Shown one piece after another: positions 37,267 to 47,508 of a DNA stretch of 64,000 bases. The notes under the pieces were generated by a model. That model did no database searches. It was not told the origin of the DNA and worked only from the letters and a program-made list of their open reading frames with translations. Position numbers and translations under genes: made by a program. The stretch is taken from the NCBI GenBank assembly GCA_958299035.1, contig CATQJL010000223.1, positions 49,210,302 to 49,274,301 on the forward strand, read 5' to 3'. Position 1 is the first letter of the stretch, and the number at the start of each line of letters is the position of its first letter. Origin of the DNA: Cylicocyclus nassatus (Eukaryota > Nematoda > Chromadorea > Rhabditida > Strongylidae).

Positions 37267-37520
37267 GCAATATAGTGATAGTGGCTATAAAAGATTGAAA
37301 ATTACACAGATATAGGTGGTACCTTGAGCAGAAATCTACCTCAATCAACACATAAAACCTGTATCTAATTAAGCATAAAATCTATATTCGAACAGAATTT
37401 GCAGGAAACATTTTAACAACAATGCCAACTAACATGAAAACAACAGAAACAAGTGTAACAATTGCTACCAACAGGAAGTAGACAACAATAAACTGTATAA
37501 CATATAAATCGGTACATTCT

Positions 37521-39793
37521 TTAGAACTCCATAGTATCATTTCTTTTCACAACTTCTATTTTTGTGACGACACTTTCTCTGCTCTCAGGATCTTTTGACT
37601 CAAGTTCACGTCGAATTTCGGGCGAAATAAGATAGTGACTTTGATACTACAACAAAAACTAAACGGATGAGATGGAAGGGACATAGGCTTACCCTGATTA
37701 GGTCCATAATGGCAGCCTTTTGTTCCTGATTCAGATCGTTCTTGTATCGCTGGCATACTGCCAAAAGACACTGATGCCAAAGTACAGGCATTTCTCGCTC
37801 ATCATTTTTCATCCTTTAAGAATTCTGCATTACCTGCTTTGATGTGATTTTGACGTACATACTAGCGAAAAATCAAAATAGTGCAAAATAACCTCAGAAA
37901 GTGGGAGACCAGTGCGTCAATTGCTTTGTAGGGGAGAGCGAATTTCTTATCAATGAGTGCTCGAAGAAACACTGAGTTAGCACCATTGTACTCCAGCTCA
38001 GCGATCTGTAATGTCCATGGTGCTGTTGAAGTTGTTGTTAAAAGTTGAAAAAAAGTTCAAAACATAAAACAAACATATAAAAAACATAACAACAACAACA
38101 ACGAAACATAATGCCTAAAGTGTATTGAAAGAAATGAAATAAAATGAATGAAACAGATGATTACCTTCAACATAGCAGCAGCCGCATGAAACATCGGTAT
38201 TGACACTTTAGCTAAGACAGAACTGAAGATGGTTGCTTCTCGCAAGGTACACGTTCCTGACTTAAAACGAAAATGAAAAGGGAAGAGAGCAGCGCTGCCG
38301 ATTTTCAAATTAAAACACAGCTTTTGTTGAAATTTTTGAAAATGACAAGATCGCGTTACCTCGCAAAGTGGAAGTATTATGCCTTTGAAGAAAGCAGCAG
38401 GCTTGTACATAGCCTTACAAAGAGCCTGATACAAGTGGAAGTTAAGCTTCTTGAACTCATCAATGTCATCACGCAATCGTGGAAGTAAAACAAGATTGTA
38501 GAAACTAAAAGAGAGCACAAATGGAACGCCTGCGTACAACAAAACTATGACAAAAAACGTACCGCTGACACATTCTCGGATTGAGATTAGAAGCAAAAAG
38601 TCTAGTGGCCTGATACATAGCTGCTGCACTCCAACCATCGGGATCAGTCAAGCTGTAACTAGGAAGGTGACCGATAAATGACAAGCTATTGTTAACTCAC
38701 TACAAAATCTGTTCCCAATTCACCATCTTCGGTATGACCTTGAAAGCCTTTGGAATTTTTCCACTTCTGTATTTCGACAACACTTTTCCTATTTGCTTGT
38801 ACATCTCAACAACTTCTGCGTCAAGGTCTCTGATCTAAACAGAAGTTTAGAAAGGTCTAAGCAAAAGAAGTTGCTGTTTACATTGAACTCGTTAGGATCC
38901 ACAGTGCTCAAAGCAAGTTCCGCATCGTCTGTTTTTGCATCGATTTTTGCACGGATAATATCGTACAATGTCTTTGTACCACTGTCTTTGGTAACCATGA
39001 ACCGTTCCAAATCAGCTTCGTCCTTAGGATCAAGGGGCTGGAATACAAAACTGTAGTGTAGGCTTTGCTCCATCGAAAATGAACCTTACAATGACTTGAT
39101 CTTCGTAACCATCATCATCCTCGGGAAAATCATCTAAGTCGGAGTCTTGCTCGCTTGTCCCACCCAGGCTGACATTTCGTATCCTCAAACAATTTCGAAC
39201 TATGGAGCCCAGACACAAGATAATTTGGCTTGTACATTGAAAGTGAATAGCGAAAACCAAGTCAACAACTTATAAATCCTTCCAACATTTGGCTTTGTAA
39301 TCAGTACTCTAAAATAACACCGAACTACATCTTCAAAATTGCAACTGCGATACTTGGATGGCTTAGCTTGGCGGATAAATTTTGGAGTTTGAGAAAGCTA
39401 TCGGTAACATCAAAAACATGATTTACCTCTTGTTAGCTTCAACTTCCATGGTTCCATCCTCACTTTCAATGTCATTGATTTGCTTCCTCGCTTGCGAGAT
39501 GATCTTTTCAGAAAGAGCATTTGGTATGAACTGAAATTAGGAATCAGCAAGCACAACAGTAAAAGAGAATCTGAAACAGACAAGGCGGGAACAAAGTCTA
39601 GCACTGGTATGGAAAAGACGGTAGCTAATAAACTTACCTCATCAGTCTTCTGCTCAATCTTGCGTTTTCTTTTCGCTCGTTCCTCTGACCGAGCTTTTGC
39701 TATCCGTGCACCTTCGATTTGCTGTTCCAAAGGCCCTGGTGTCGGAATAAGATCTCCTTTTGCTGACTTCTGTATGGCACTCTTCTTGCCCAT
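37521..39793 (-). CDS. byn-1: Bystin (Enp1-family 40S ribosome assembly factor)
   Basis: Bystin/Enp1 is needed for 18S rRNA processing and nuclear export of pre-40S particles. Eleven exons give 444 aa (human about 437): 39793-39638, 39530-39427, 39183-39090, 39037-38882, 38834-38701, 38652-38563, 38504-38360, 38260-38165, 38005-37893, 37813-37693, 37646-37521. The N-terminus is basic ([20 protein letters not shown]) and followed by an acidic stretch ([16 protein letters not shown]). The family core includes [78 protein letters not shown], and [14 protein letters not shown] near the C-terminus. All exon phases join correctly. It is the first gene of the presumed bystin/coq-2 operon. Confidence 0.96.
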
Positions 39794-39800
39794 TATGGTT

Positions 39801-39812
39801 CTGAAAAATTAA
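39801..39812 (-). promoter_or_regulatory. Trans-splice acceptor of byn-1
   Basis: AATTTTTCAG on the minus strand ends 7 bases before the byn-1 ATG. It is a textbook nematode spliced-leader acceptor. Confidence 0.75.
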
Positions 39813-39888
39813 AATACATGATCTCTTCACAATAGCTATTATTAGAAGAAAAAAGCAGTATATATATATATCAAAAGTCAATGCTTCC

Positions 39889-41441
39889 GCTCAGACACTC
39901 GCACCGGCCGGCGACCATTCGACGACGGCCTTCCGGCTGGCGGCCGTTCCATCATTTTGGGCGGAGCCAAACGCCGGCCGGCCACCGGACGAGTAGATAA
40001 TGCCGGCCGGCGGCCGTTCCACTGTGCAAAAGTTCGGAAAGTGCACAAGGTTGCGCTTACAGTACGAAAATAATTTCAAACTTGGGCGCTTGTGTCTGCT
40101 AAGCAGAAATCTTTTCTTTATTAATCTTCCTTTTGTTATTATTGGGGTTTTCTAATTCGGTTGCGTCATTTCTTTGTCCGATGATAGTTGATGTAGCCCA
40201 TTATCAAGATTCCGTTCATTCCATTCATTCCTTTTCAGATTTGTTCAAACTCCATGGTGTTCCCTATCTATTCTCTCTATATTACTGCTTATTTTGACTT
40301 GAATGGCGATAGAGCCGAACATCAGTGAGTTCATGCCTATTTGCTGTGACGTGAATTCTAGGTAAGTGTCGCATCACTTTGTATGAACTAATGAAGTACA
40401 ACGTCCACAAGTTTTTAGGAGACACCTGCAATACATTGTGTTTGGGTTCTTGCTTCTATGATGGAACTACAATGAATGGTTGACCGCTGTCAATACACTG
40501 TTATTCGTGAATACGATTATGGCTTCCAGTGAATGCTCATTTATATAATTCTTAATCAATGCTGCGAATTGTGAACTATTCCTGCTTTGCTGGTATTCTA
40601 ATTCATCTAGAGATCGTTGATCTGTTGGTTTCTGCTAAGTCACTATGTGATATACTACCGCATTTCTGCTAACCTGATGCTTACGGCTGCTCGAAGCACT
40701 CCAAAAGATGTAAGTTTTTCCTGACTAACATTTGATTGAAATTACCCAGTGTTTTCTAGGGACCGATACGATCATCTGTTCTAACCATCTTCTGTGAACG
40801 CATATGTTTTGATATTGCTCTGCTAACAGACGTTATCACTACTCTATGCATAGGTGTAAGTTCTAGTATAAGTTAAAAATTGTCAATAGTTTGTTTCATT
40901 TACAGGTTATCGATGCGGCTTAGGTTGTATGTGGCATTCAGAAGTACAAAACAAAATTATGTGACCTTTTAGCCTAGCCAATCCGGAAAGGTTGTTCAAC
41001 GATATGTGAACCAGTTGCATCAAATGATATTATCGTATATATGCAAAGTCACTTGCTTTATAATTATGAATGTATATACGGAAAGTCACTTGCTTTTTAG
41101 TTTTTAATGTATTTTTCATGCATATGTGTACAGTGTGTCAATGTTTGTTGTTTGTTTAATGTCTCCATTGTACCTTTTGGCTGTAATAAATATGTTGTTA
41201 TATATTCGTACCACCCCATATTAAGGTTACAGAGCTGAATGAAAGCTAGATAGAGAAAAAAATACTGTGGCCCAGTGCTATTTTGTTGCGCCACCGACGC
41301 ACGCCGCCGGCGGCCGTACGGGTACCGGCCAGCGGCCGTTCGAGTACCGGCTGGCGGCCTGCTGACGGTCGTTCCGGCCGAAATGTCGGTGACGGACCGG
41401 CCGGTCGTGGAACGGCCGCCGGCCGGTGCGAATGTCTGAGC
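39889..41441. repeat. 1.55-kb unit with GC-rich inverted ends
   Basis: The left end GCTCAGACACTCGCACCGGC is mirrored at the right by GCCGGTGCGAATGTCTGAGC. Next to each end are several CCGGCCGGCGGCCGTTCC-type units, strikingly GC-rich against an AT-rich background. The ends face inwards like terminal inverted repeats. The interior is ordinary composition and holds the decayed spliced gene at 40303-40964. No target-site duplication or transposase was seen, so it may be an inverted pair of GC-rich repeats rather than one transposon. Confidence 0.55.
40303..40964 (+). pseudogene. Decayed multi-exon gene with hydrophobic exons, family not identified
   Basis: Possible exons are 40303-40361, 40419 to about 40547, 40611-40709, 40760-40853 and 40906-40964, with good GTAAGT donors and TTTCTAG/TTTACAG acceptors. 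The last three join in phase: RSLICWFLLSHYVIYY...STPKD, then GPIRSSVLTIFCERIC...TLCIG, then YRCGLGCMWHSEVQNKIM and stop. Exon 2 has an in-frame TGA after IVFGFLLL. The hydrophobic segments suggest a membrane protein, perhaps a nematode 7TM chemoreceptor relic, but no family motif confirms this. Confidence 0.4.
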
Positions 41442-41526
41442 GTGAACAACCCGATTTTGTGCAGTTGCGGCCAGTGCAGGACTACGCCTATAATTGAAAA
41501 CGCGGTTGGGACGAGGGCCAAGCGTA

Positions 41527-41692
41527 GGGTGTGGCATACCACACCTGGGGGTCGCATTGAGGAATCAGGGAGGGGGGGGGGGTCGTTATCAAGGCGTCCG
41601 CTGTTCGCATAACATGATAGTCGTTAACCATGTCAAATAGCCCGTCATGCAAAATACTAGCACATTGATGTTTGACCCATTATCGTATACGT
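41527..41692. repeat. Interspersed repeat, copy 1 of a ~170-bp cassette
   Basis: GGGTGTGGCATACCACACCT, a G-homopolymer, TCGTTATCAAG, CATAACATGATA, GTTAACCATGTCAAATAG and TTGACCCATTATCGTATACG appear in this order. The same order occurs at 43558-43732, and a shorter related piece lies near 44915-44990. The copies are in direct orientation about 2 kb apart. Confidence 0.7.
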
Positions 41693-42794
41693 CCGCTGTT
41701 CGCATAACATGATAGCTAACAATAAGCTTCATCCCAAATCGGAAACAAATACCCTGTAACTTGTCAGAAACTGGTTTATCATCTCGCTTATCACGTAGGT
41801 ATCACAACCGAGCTGAGCATCATGACTTATAATAAAGCGCTAAACGTCTGTCTTTTTGTGCGTGTGTGTGTTTGTCTGTCTGTCACGAAATTCATAGAGG
41901 CAGCTGCAGCCAAGCTATCGAGCTACAATTTTGCATAGCATACCGTACCAGCGTGTAGGCCCACCATGCACAAGGACGAGCCGGTTCGATAAGCGGGTCC
42001 TTCAAAAATTGCGCCTCAAACGGGTCCACCTGGCTTTTGGCGCGCAAAACTAGGTCACAAATTCAGCTTTTTGCAAAGTTCTGATTTGCATGACAAGTAA
42101 ATCTGCGCTCCAAGAATTCTAGCTCAAAAAGTGCTCAAAAAGTTTGCTTTTCCGCGAAAAGCGCCAAAAAGGAGTGATCGCGTAGAGAGTCGATTTGACA
42201 AGGTTTTACATAAATATCCGAAAAGATTTTTGCATGAAAATGTAGCCCAATATGACTATTGTCTTTATAACAATTATCAAGCCAAAATAAATTCAATAAT
42301 CTTTCCAATTCGTAGTTAATCCTTGGCAAAAAAGTTTTCTTTTTCAAAATTACCGATCTTACATGGAGATGCTTCAAGAATGAACAGTTGTTTACAATTC
42401 ATTTCGGTGACCAGTACAGATAAGGAGCTGGCTTAAGCATGTTCCGATAGCACCATTTCTGGTGACAATCTACAAAAAGGAGTAGGTAAGTCGTCCAACA
42501 GAGGCGCTCAAAGTGCAGATAGATTCAGGAACTAGCATGGTATCGCAGCATCTCTCTCAGCATACCTGCTAAAGGCACTTCCGGTGCACAAAGAGCACTA
42601 CTTTCGTAATCAGCGACTCAGCCTCTACGGGCGAAGTTTCCGGTCGATACAAGATCATCATTTTAGCCAAAACCCGTCGTCAAGATTGAGAGCCGAGAAC
42701 TAGAAAATATCAAAAGGTTCGAATTTTTTGGAAGACTTGCGCATAAAGGTTATCTAGCCTGCTGATTACGAAAAACAAAATTGCATTGGAACCT

Positions 42795-43303
42795 AGCGGC
42801 TTACTGTAGAGTTACGGTAAGTGAAATTTGGCAGACACGGGTTTTTCCGAAATTCGCCGTCATCTCTTTCCCTCTGGAAAAGAGAACTCCGGTTAGTCTC
42901 TAGCGGATGCATAAAACAGCTTTACCGAATCTTTTTACTAAAGTCGTCCACGTTTGTTTTGCTCTGCGAAAACCCGTCCTCGCGGAAAAAATTGAGCAGA
43001 TTGAAAACAGACTAGCAAGATGGTAGTATATTATGGTGTTTGCCTTGAGGAGTTGAACATAAGGCTTTTTTCGGAGATTCATATTTTGTGCAATCTGAAG
43101 AAAGTTATGAAGAAAAAGAAAAAACTTGGGTCAAGGCTTTTTTCGGAGATTCATATTTTGTGCAATCTGAAGAAAGTTATGAAGAAAAAGAAAAAAACTT
43201 GGGTCAGTCTTTGCGTTTTTCTTGTCGAAAATTAGTTGGATAACGCATATATGTGCAAATTGGCTCTCATCGTACAGTTACCGTAACTCTACAGTACACC
43301 GCT
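42795..43303. mobile_element. MITE with TACTGTAGAGTTACGGTAA ends
   Basis: The left end AGCGGCTTACTGTAGAGTTA is mirrored at the right by TAACTCTACAGTACACCGCT, giving ~28-bp inverted repeats around 0.5 kb. The ends contain TA next to CTGTAG, suggesting a TA-targeting (Tc1/mariner-like) family. Inside is a 72-bp tandem duplication (43061-43205). No transposase. Confidence 0.65.
43061..43205 (+). repeat. 72-bp tandem duplication inside the MITE
   Basis: The unit starts AAGGCTTTTTTCGGAGATTC and ends AAAACTTGGGTC. It occurs twice in a row, the second copy differing by one extra A. Near identity points to a recent slippage or unequal-exchange event. Confidence 0.9.
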
Positions 43304-43557
43304 ACTGCAACAAATAGATATTTTCCCTGTAATGATCACATCGAGTAAGCCCTCCATGGAGAGCTTCAGGCGTATCTAGACTTTGTACCCTGTACTTATA
43401 CTTATCGTACCCCCACTTCCAATAAATCAGAAGATGTTCCGTGTCGGGCAGAGTCGAATGCTGTCTTGGATTCAGAATTCACCCACTCTGAAGCGAGACA
43501 TGGCCACGCGACGGTGATGTCACATGAAGGCGACCGTCACATAACCAAGGTCAAACG

Positions 43558-43732
43558 TGGGGTGTAGCATGCCACACCTAGGGGTCGTATTGAGGAGTCA
43601 GGGAGGGGGGGGGAGGTGGGGTCGTTATCAAGACATTCTCCTGTTCTCATAACATGATATTCGTTAACCATGTCAAATAGGCCCGTCTTGCAAAATACTA
43701 GCACATTGATTTTTGACCCATTATCGTATACG
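43558..43732. repeat. Interspersed repeat, copy 2 of the ~170-bp cassette
   Basis: This is collinear with 41527-41692: GTGTAGCATGCCACACCT, G-run, TCGTTATCAAGA, CATAACATGATATTCGTTAA and TTGACCCATTATCGTATACG. It differs by scattered substitutions and a slightly longer G-rich tract. Confidence 0.7.
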
Positions 43733-44361
43733 TACAGTAAGCATAATTAAAGATCTATAAAGCATAAGAGCATTGTTTTGTAATTAGCAAGTAAAATAAT
43801 CCCTGTGGTCCAATTTTCAGCGAATTCTGCGGTTTCAAATACAGGACCAAGTAAGTGAGATGGTCGTTCTCAAACATGTTACTTTGTTTCAAAGTAAGTT
43901 AACTACTTCCTTTTGCGCTCAATACAAAGGACTACTATTTCTTTGCTCACATTAGAAATCCTACTTCAAATGATCTCCAGATTAAGGAATTAAGAGCAAG
44001 CCAAAATCTCGTTTGTTCCATTTTTCGTTTTCATATCTCAGGCTAGAGAAGACCAGTCAGGCTCAAGTCACTTTAATGTACTAGATTACGAGGCTCAGGC
44101 TATCGAATATATACATTCTTGTCGCCTTCCTTTGCGATTCACATATCTAGTAGCGTAGCCATAGCATGTTACCGCCCTAATATTTTCGCAGTATTTTACC
44201 ACTATATTACATCTGCATAGGTAAGATAAAACGATTATATCTTGCTCTTGAAGAAACGTTTTCATATGAAAGTTCTGCTATGTGAAGAAGAAGATTAAGC
44301 AGTAACAGCGATATAAAAATGTAGCTATTTGATCTGTTTGAGGTAAGTTAATGGGGTGTGG

Positions 44362-44445
44362 CACCACCCCTAAAAAGCTGTGGCAGCCACAGCTTTTTAG
44401 GGGTGGTGATATAGTTAATGGCGCCATACTCCATTAACTATATCA
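44362..44445. repeat. Two adjacent perfect hairpins
   Basis: The first is a perfect 23-bp inverted repeat (44362-44384 with 44386-44408, core CACCACCCCTAAAAAGCTG) separated by one base. The second, sharing its first two bases, has 15-bp arms (TGATATAGTTAATGG, 44407-44421, with 44431-44445) and a 9-base loop. The upstream GTTAATGGGGTGTGGCACC echoes pieces of both. Perfect pairing implies recent origin or selection. Confidence 0.85.
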
Positions 44446-45307
44446 AAAAAACATTTTTAGCAAACGTTATTTATATGAATCGATAGCATAGACCTCATAG
44501 ATTTCACAGGAGCGATTTGGCTGATTCGTCTTCTTAGCTCTAAGTAATATTTGGTGAAAGCACAGCCATTATAAGCGAAAAATAGAAAAAACAAGATTTT
44601 GGTTGGCTTCTATTTCCAAAGTTAGGAGGTCTTTTAAAGCGAGATTTCTAAAGTGGCCAAAGAAGGAAGCAGTGCTTTGTCTTGTGTGCAAATACAGCTA
44701 GCTACTTCACCTTTGAAACAAAGTTAATCATGCTGGAAAATGGCGATTTCACTTAGGTGACCCAGTATCTTGAAACTTCAGAATTCGCTCAAACATTGTC
44801 TACAGGGGTTAATTGACATGCTAATTATGGATATGTTGCCCAATATGTTTGACAGGACCTTCAAGTCATGCTATCTTAGGTATATAGTTCAGGGGGACTT
44901 CTTGAGATAGCAATAAGAGGGGGGGGGGGGGGTCGTAACCAGCGGTCGTGTGCCACACCTCTTGCTTGATCCTGGTTGGGACCGGCCATACTATTCTAGG
45001 AGATGATTCCTGCGCTTATGTGCCTTATGTTTGAAGCAGCCGTTCTATGAGAGTTTCATCTCTAAAGCTATATTGTTAGTATCATTAAAAAGTGCTTTTC
45101 TTGGTCTTTCTAACACATTTCAAATTCAGTAAATTTCTTAGTGTAAGGAGATTTCAGACCTAAAATCTCCAAGTAGCCGAGGTACGTTCTCACCCTAGAA
45201 CTATGTTTTGCGAGAAAATCTCTACAATGCGCCCTTCAAGTCATGTTTCATTGGTTGCGGAATGAGGGTGAAGAAAGCTAGTATATGCAGAAGCTCAGTT
45301 CCATGTA

Positions 45308-46485
45308 TTAGGTTGAACCGAAAGTTCTTTCGCACCAAATCAATTTTTTAAAGGATTTGACTGCTTTCATCTTTTTATGAAAGAATAAGTCATGCTCTTT
45401 TTAACGACATCTTAGATGCTTGCTAATTATCATCTGTTGCGTAGATAGGAGCTGTAGAAGAAAAATAGTCAAAATTCGAATCTTCTGTGTGGGGTCATAA
45501 AAAATCGGAGACTTGCAACAAAAATCGGAGCAATCGGTATTATAGGTTACTAGCTGGGTTACCCGGCTCCGCCGTATGTTCCGAATAGAAAATTCCATTT
45601 CTGAACCGAGTGGGACCAAACTTGGCACACATACACTTCGGGCCCCGGCGGGTGTCATAGGCTACTTTTCGTCATCGATCGATATTGATTTTATCGATTT
45701 TTTTGCAAAATTTGAGCTACAGGGCTGGGAGTTGGCACAGGGGGGCAATCGAGCATGCTGATCACCCCCGTGGGGGTAATCAGCATGCTCGATTACACCC
45801 CCCTGCCAAATTCCAGCCCCCTAGCTCAGATTTTGCAAAAAAATCGATAAAATCGATATCGATCGATGACGAAAAGTAGCCTATGACACCCGCCGGGGCC
45901 CGTAGTGTATGTGTGCCAAGTTTGGTCCGGATCGGTCCAGAAAAATTTTCTATTCGTAACATACGTACAGACAGACAGACAGACAGACATACAGACATAC
46001 AGACAGACAGACAAACAGACATTCAGCTTTATATATAAGATTTCATCAGCTCTTTTGACTGTGCAAAGTTTGTGGTTGTTGAGCGTTTCTAGGAAATGTT
46101 ATGATTTCCCTGGAAAATGCCAAAATAAATCAAATTCGCCCTTTTCTATTGCTTGCTCGAAAATCGTAACTTTTCAAAGAGACGCTCAATCGGCGCAAAT
46201 TTGCACTGTTAGAAAGAGCTGGTGAAAGAACTTACAATACCGATTGCGATTTTTGTTGCAAGTCTCCGATTTTTTATGACCCTACACAAAAAATTAGAAT
46301 TTTGACTATTTTTCTTCTACAGCTCCTATCTATGCAACAGATGATAATTAGTAAGCATCTAAGATGTCGTTATAAAGGGCATGACTTACTCTTTCATGTA
46401 AAAATGAAAGCAGTCAAATCGGTTAAAAAAATCAGAAGTTATGAATTTTTGAAAATGGTGCGAACGAACTTTCGGTTCAACCTAA
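45308..46485. mobile_element. Mariner-type element with ~240-bp inverted repeats, interrupted
   Basis: It starts TTAGGTTGAACCGAAAGTTC and ends with GAACTTTCGGTTCAACCTAA, with TA on both sides. Inverted similarity extends about 240 bp inwards (45308-45545 with 46233-46485), past shared TCGGAGACTTGCAACAAAAATCG-type blocks. No transposase frame remains. A second repeat (45546-46042) is inserted inside. Confidence 0.78.
45546..46042. mobile_element. Foldback of TCTG-tract repeats nested in the mariner element
   Basis: Two ~200-bp arms facing each other meet at CACCCCCGTGGGGGTAATC. Each arm carries ACCAAACTTGGCACACATAC or its complement, an ATCGAT-rich stretch and AGCATGCTCGAT. The right outer edge has the (CAGA)n tract and CATTCAGCTTTATATATAAG. 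The left edge has ACTAGCTGGGTTACCCGGC. The single-arm form is at 22926-23190. Confidence 0.7.
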
Positions 46486-47142
46486 TAGAAAACGTCTTGC
46501 TAGTGAAATTTATTGTCGGACATTAATTCTTTGTATAGATGTTTTACAAGCAATAACTTTCTGCGAATAGAAGTAATCGATGAGTTTAGAGTTGGAGGTG
46601 CTAGAGTAAAGCAAGAGCTAGCAAGGCCCAATTACTAATTTCTTTTCACCTCACGTTAATTGTAAAATTTTCATAATTCTTAAATAGGCACGCACACATG
46701 CGCTGAAGCAAGGTCAAAAAGTGGCTTTTTTGCTCGGTCAAAAAATCTCTCGGCAGCGCAGACCCTATAGGCTCTTTCATGCCATTGTTAGATTAGATGC
46801 CTATCTATTCTCATAAGGGAGCATTGCCATGTCAAAGAAGACAGTTTGAAGGAAAGCGCTGTAAAGATTTTGAGTTCTTGCTTCTCTTAGCAAGGATTTC
46901 CGCAAGTCTCAATATGTGTTTGATAGCCAAGGAATTGCTCATCACAAAGAAACTAATATCTTGGAAAAAAATTGACTTTGAAAGAAGTTATGACACTTTG
47001 AACTCAAAAAATTCAAATCGGACAGAACTTACGCAGCAACCTGATATTACGTAGAAGATCCAGTGTCAAAACAGCGAACAAATGAATAATAAAACGCAAA
47101 AGAATGCATGTGAGAAGAGAAAATCATACAACCCGTGTTAAT
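46486..47142. other. Intergenic, nothing recognised
   Basis: AT-rich sequence without splice-supported frames or repeats I can identify. Its last five bases (TTAAT, 47138-47142) are one copy of the LTR element's target duplication. Confidence 0.5.
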
Positions 47143-47490
47143 TGTAAGGGAGATGCTTTTGCATCTCCGTTTGCATCTCCGATGGAATGCCAGAAGACAT
47201 GATTCATATGTTTAGGGCGTGACCGACGATACGAAACCTCGAGGAGTCGCTCCTTCGCCCCGACACCGACCGGCCGTCCTACTGTACCCCTCCTCGTCTC
47301 TGGCTGATGCTGTTCCGATCCAGTACCTATCCAATCTCCAAGCTCAACTACTTCACCGATGATCTCCTATTCTCGCATATTCATATACTGTCCTCTGTCT
47401 ACATTGATGCCTTAACGATAAACTACTAAGTACTGATCGGTGTTCTGTTCTTGCCAGCCAGGAGCACGCCTCCACTGCCGCTACGCTTAC
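47143..47490 (+). repeat. 5' LTR
   Basis: Begins TGTAAGGGAG and ends CTACGCTTAC (GTAAG/CTTAC inverted ends). Near the start GGAGATGCTTTTGCATCTCC can form a hairpin. It differs from the 3' LTR only at 47354 (C here, T there). Confidence 0.95.
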
Positions 47491-47508
47491 TGGTAGCAGC
47501 GAGTGGTT
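47491..47508 (+). promoter_or_regulatory. Primer-binding site
   Basis: TGGTAGCAGCGAGTGG follows the 5' LTR without a gap. It begins with the TGG that pairs with the tRNA 3' CCA. The matching tRNA would end CGCTGCTA-CCA; I could not assign it with certainty. Confidence 0.7.

Noticed and set aside
41246..41612. Arg/Pro/Gly-rich frames near 41.3-41.6 kb
   Set aside because: They are translations of the GC-rich CCGGCCGGC repeat in three frames, with no independent support.
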